From Clostridium sp. (lineage in GTDB: Bacteria; Bacteroidota; Bacteroidia; Bacteroidales; Muribaculaceae): a stretch of 34,775 nucleotides of DNA. The position numbers and the translations under genes were made by a program. Below, piece by piece: positions 33,155 through 34,775 of the stretch (position 1 is the first letter of the stretch; every line of letters begins with the position of its first letter). The stretch spans positions 1 through 34,775 of the forward strand of contig JAMPBQ010000015.1 in the NCBI GenBank assembly GCA_023666615.1, written 5' to 3'. The notes under the pieces were generated by a model, which saw only the letters and a program-made list of their open reading frames with translations, was not told the origin of the DNA and made no database searches.

Positions 33155-33320
33155 CATCAGCCCCCGCGCAAAAAACATTCCCCTCCACGCTAAAAAACAT
33201 CAAACAAACATCATCCCCAAACCCCGTCCATCAAACCTCTCCAGCCCCTCACCCCCCCAAAAAAATCGCAGGGACGAGCCTTCTGCACGCAAACCGCCCC
33301 TTTCAAAAACAAGCCCCCCC
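33155..33320. other. C/A-rich intergenic stretch without a gene
   Basis: The plus strand is almost free of G for long runs and rich in homopolymers (for example CCCCCCC then AAAAAAA near 33251). Reading frames that cross it are low-complexity Pro/Lys/Ser strings. I see no RNA gene, promoter or coding sequence here. Confidence 0.5.
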
Positions 33321-33413
33321 CAAGATTAAACAAGATTAAACAAGATTAAACGAGATTAAACAAGATTTACCAAGACTAAACAAGAACCCCTAGATTAAAC
33401 AAGATTCCACAAG
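33321..33413. repeat. 10-bp tandem array, CAAGATTAAA units
   Basis: Three perfect CAAGATTAAA units, then CGAGATTAAA, CAAGATTTAC, CAAGACTAAA and CAAGAACCCC, all in exact 10-bp register. A looser part follows that ends in ACAAGATTCCACAAG. It is the same family as the array at 29595-29700, and is likewise followed by the conserved tail. Confidence 0.93.
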
Positions 33414-33438
33414 CCTCCCCAAGCTCCCCACAAAATTT

Positions 33439-33485
33439 AAAATGCCACAGCAAGTCCACAATCCTTATGTCAATTAAGCAGAAAC
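33439..33485. repeat. Conserved repeat tail, copy 2
   Basis: It starts AAAATGCCACAGCAAGTCC and ends TTAAGCAGAAAC. It matches the copy at 29692-29740 except for one G/A change, a 2-bp deletion and the last bases. Similarity stops where the IS21-family element appears to begin. Confidence 0.9.
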
Positions 33486-33505
33486 AGCTGGAAAAGGCAC
33501 GGCGG

Positions 33506-33591
33506 TTTGACCCTTTGGGGCACGCACGATTTGACCCTCAGGGCAAAATAATTTTGACCATGTAAAAGTCCTGGCAGAGGAGGGTCAATTT
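33506..33591. repeat. Terminal repeats of the IS21-family element
   Basis: TTTGACCC occurs at 33506 and 33530, TTTGACCA at 33553, and the inverted form GGGTCAATTTT at about 33582. The spacings of 24 and 23 bp resemble the multiple terminal repeats that IstA binds in IS21-type elements. Confidence 0.6.
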
Positions 33592-33612
33592 TATTTTACC
33601 TTATTTTTATTT

Positions 33613-34211
33613 TCAGCCTTTCCTGGCTTTGAGTTTGCGGAGACTTTCTCCTGTCAGCTCGATGTTGTGCGCTGAGTGGATGATTCTGTCGAGGATGGCG
33701 TCAGCCATGGTCTGGTCACCGACCATGTCATACCAGCTTGTGTGCGGATATTGTGAGGTGATGATGACGGATTTGCGCTCGTGGCGGTCCTCGAAGATTT
33801 CGAGAAGCATTGCCCGTTCTTTGGGATCAAGCGGCACGAGGAAGAGGTCGTCGAGGATAAGCAGCTGTGCGCGTTCGATTTTCTTCATCTCAAGGTCAAG
33901 GATGTTCTTGACCTTGGCCACCTTTAGCTGTCCTAGGAGTTTGGAAGCGTTTGCGTATAGTGTGCGGATGCCTTTTTTGCATGCCTCATGGCCGAGGGCG
34001 CATGCGAGGAAGCTCTTGCCTGTGCCGGATGGGCCGGTGATGAACAGGTTCTTGCCGTTTTTAGCGAAGTCGAGTGTAGAAAGTCGCTCCATCTGATTGC
34101 GGTCAAGGCCTCGGACATCCCGCGCATTTTCATTCGGTTCATCAAGTCCAGCGAGACTGAGTTCTGATCCGGCTGCTGGCTTACCGGAGATGTTTTTTCA
34201 TTTATTTCCAT
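33613..34211 (-). pseudogene. istB: istB, IS21 helper ATPase, broken by internal deletion
   Basis: The N-terminal part begins at MEINEKTSPVSQQPDQN and runs through LDLMNRMKMRGMSEALTA; the C-terminal part begins near GLDRNQMERLSTLDF, in a different reading frame. The C-terminal part carries the Walker A motif GPSGTGKS, the Walker B motif LLILDDLF, and ITSQYPHTSWYDMVGD to the end. Intact Bacteroides-type IstB is about 245 aa and has some 55-60 more residues between these parts. The junction is the 12-bp GGCCTTGACCGC (34099-34110), which can be read in both frames, as expected if recombination between two such stretches removed the DNA between. A 159-aa C-terminal fragment could still start at 34092, but the DNA-binding front is lost. 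Confidence 0.85.
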
Positions 34212-34775
34212 TGTTGTTGTCGTTTTTGAGATTGCTGGTGTGGCCGTAATATTCGCAGCCACGGATGTTCTTGTGTTGTGGTGTGTCTGTCATTCTTTGA
34301 GGTGTCTGGGCGTTGCCTTCCTCGTCAGGCAGGAAGTCCACGTCGTCTCCACGTTCAAGCATCCGCCTGACGGCCTGGTAGCCGAAGTAAGATTTCTCTG
34401 TGGCACACGCGCAGGCGGCGATGAGACGGTCGGCGCCATACTTCTTTTGCAACGACATGATGCCGCGGCAGCTGCTAAAGGACTTGGGCGGATACTGCAT
34501 CGTCTTGTCCACCTCAAGGAGGCAGTTGTGGACTATGTTGTCTATTTGCGCCGCTTTTTTGAACAGCTCGTCAAGATCTTTGTCATACGGGCCGTAATGT
34601 CCGGGCAGGTTGTGCTCCTTTTTCCACGAGTAGGCGTATGGCATGTCGCATCTGTCATGGGAGGCCACCAGATTGAACCCGCAGTAAATCTCCACCGTAT
34701 CGGCATCGTAAAGCAGGACGACGCGCTTGCCCACGTGTTCACGCGGCACACTGTAGTGATGCTTGAACAGGGAGA
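34198..34775 (-). CDS. istA: istA, IS21 transposase, C-terminal part
   Basis: The open frame enters from beyond the window edge (SLFKHHYSVPREHVGKRVVLLYDADTVEIYCG) and gives the last 192 or so residues of an IS21 transposase. YDADTVEIYC and the following beta-rich part match the C-terminal domain that follows the DDE catalytic core; the catalytic core itself is outside the window. The region continues with HYGPYDKDLDELFKKAAQID and GYQAVRRMLERGDDVDFLPDEE. The stop overlaps the istB start by 14 bp, the usual coupling in this family. Intactness of the rest cannot be judged. Confidence 0.88.
   Translation of the reverse strand, partial: SLFKHHYSVPREHVGKRVVLLYDADTVEIYCGFNLVASHDRCDMPYAYSWKKEHNLPGHYGPYDKDLDELFKKAAQIDNIVHNCLLEVDKTMQYPPKSFSSCRGIMSLQKKYGADRLIAACACATEKSYFGYQAVRRMLERGDDVDFLPDEEGNAQTPQRMTDTPQHKNIRGCEYYGHTSNLKNDNNNGNK

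Larger units (their letters stand above)
33486..34775 (-). mobile_element. IS21-family insertion sequence, partial (runs off window)
   Basis: It has the istA-istB layout with overlapping genes and, beyond istB, several short terminal repeats, as in IS21 elements. The inner boundary is inferred from the loss of similarity to the intergenic tail at about 33485; TGG at 33489 is a plausible element tip. The other end lies outside the window, so target duplication and the matching end cannot be checked. Confidence 0.8.

Overview
The window looks like a chromosomal piece of a gut-type member of Bacteroidales (Bacteroidota). The signs are a complete SusC/SusD polysaccharide utilization locus (PUL), an ECF sigma/FecR pair, TAnnTTTG-type promoters, lipoproteins with acidic export signals, and a Bacteroides-style IS21 element. 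The base composition is fairly GC-rich, which would suit Muribaculaceae or a relative, but I cannot name a genus. Every convincing gene lies on the minus strand, so transcription runs from high to low coordinates.

Region 1 (1-361): two tandem tRNA-Gly(GCC) genes, the first cut by the window edge, with a good promoter, then a strong nested inverted repeat below the last PUL gene.

Region 2 (362-24869): one PUL of 13 genes. In transcription order they are ECF sigma, FecR anti-sigma, secreted DUF4832 protein, SusC with an STN signalling domain, SusD, SusE/F-like lipoprotein, lipoprotein DUF4832 protein, exported FAD-dependent oxidoreductase, GH36-like alpha-galactosidase, CE7 acetyl esterase, GH2 beta-glucuronidase (NxK uronate motif), an SGNH(DUF4886)-GH3 fusion, and a PA14-containing GH3. 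Gaps are short and several genes overlap. The enzyme set suggests an acetylated, alpha-galactose- and uronate-bearing glycan, with beta-linked residues released by the two GH3 enzymes. Binding of the glycan by SusC should be relayed through STN and FecR to the sigma factor. A plus-strand terminator just ahead of the first structural gene suggests an antisense RNA against the operon.

Region 3 (25118-29502): a secreted right-handed beta-helix protein, then a tdk-dnaG housekeeping pair.

Region 4 (29503-33485): an accessory segment bounded by two copies of a composite repeat (10-bp tandem array plus a conserved tail of about 45 bp). It holds an AT-rich pair (an unknown exported protein and an orphan MNT-type nucleotidyltransferase), a 54-aa YolD-like protein, and a Y-family DNA polymerase whose 5' leader is a 17-bp tandem repeat.

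Region 5 (about 33486 to the end): an IS21-family element with terminal repeats, an istB broken by an internal deletion, and the C-terminal end of istA, which runs off the window.
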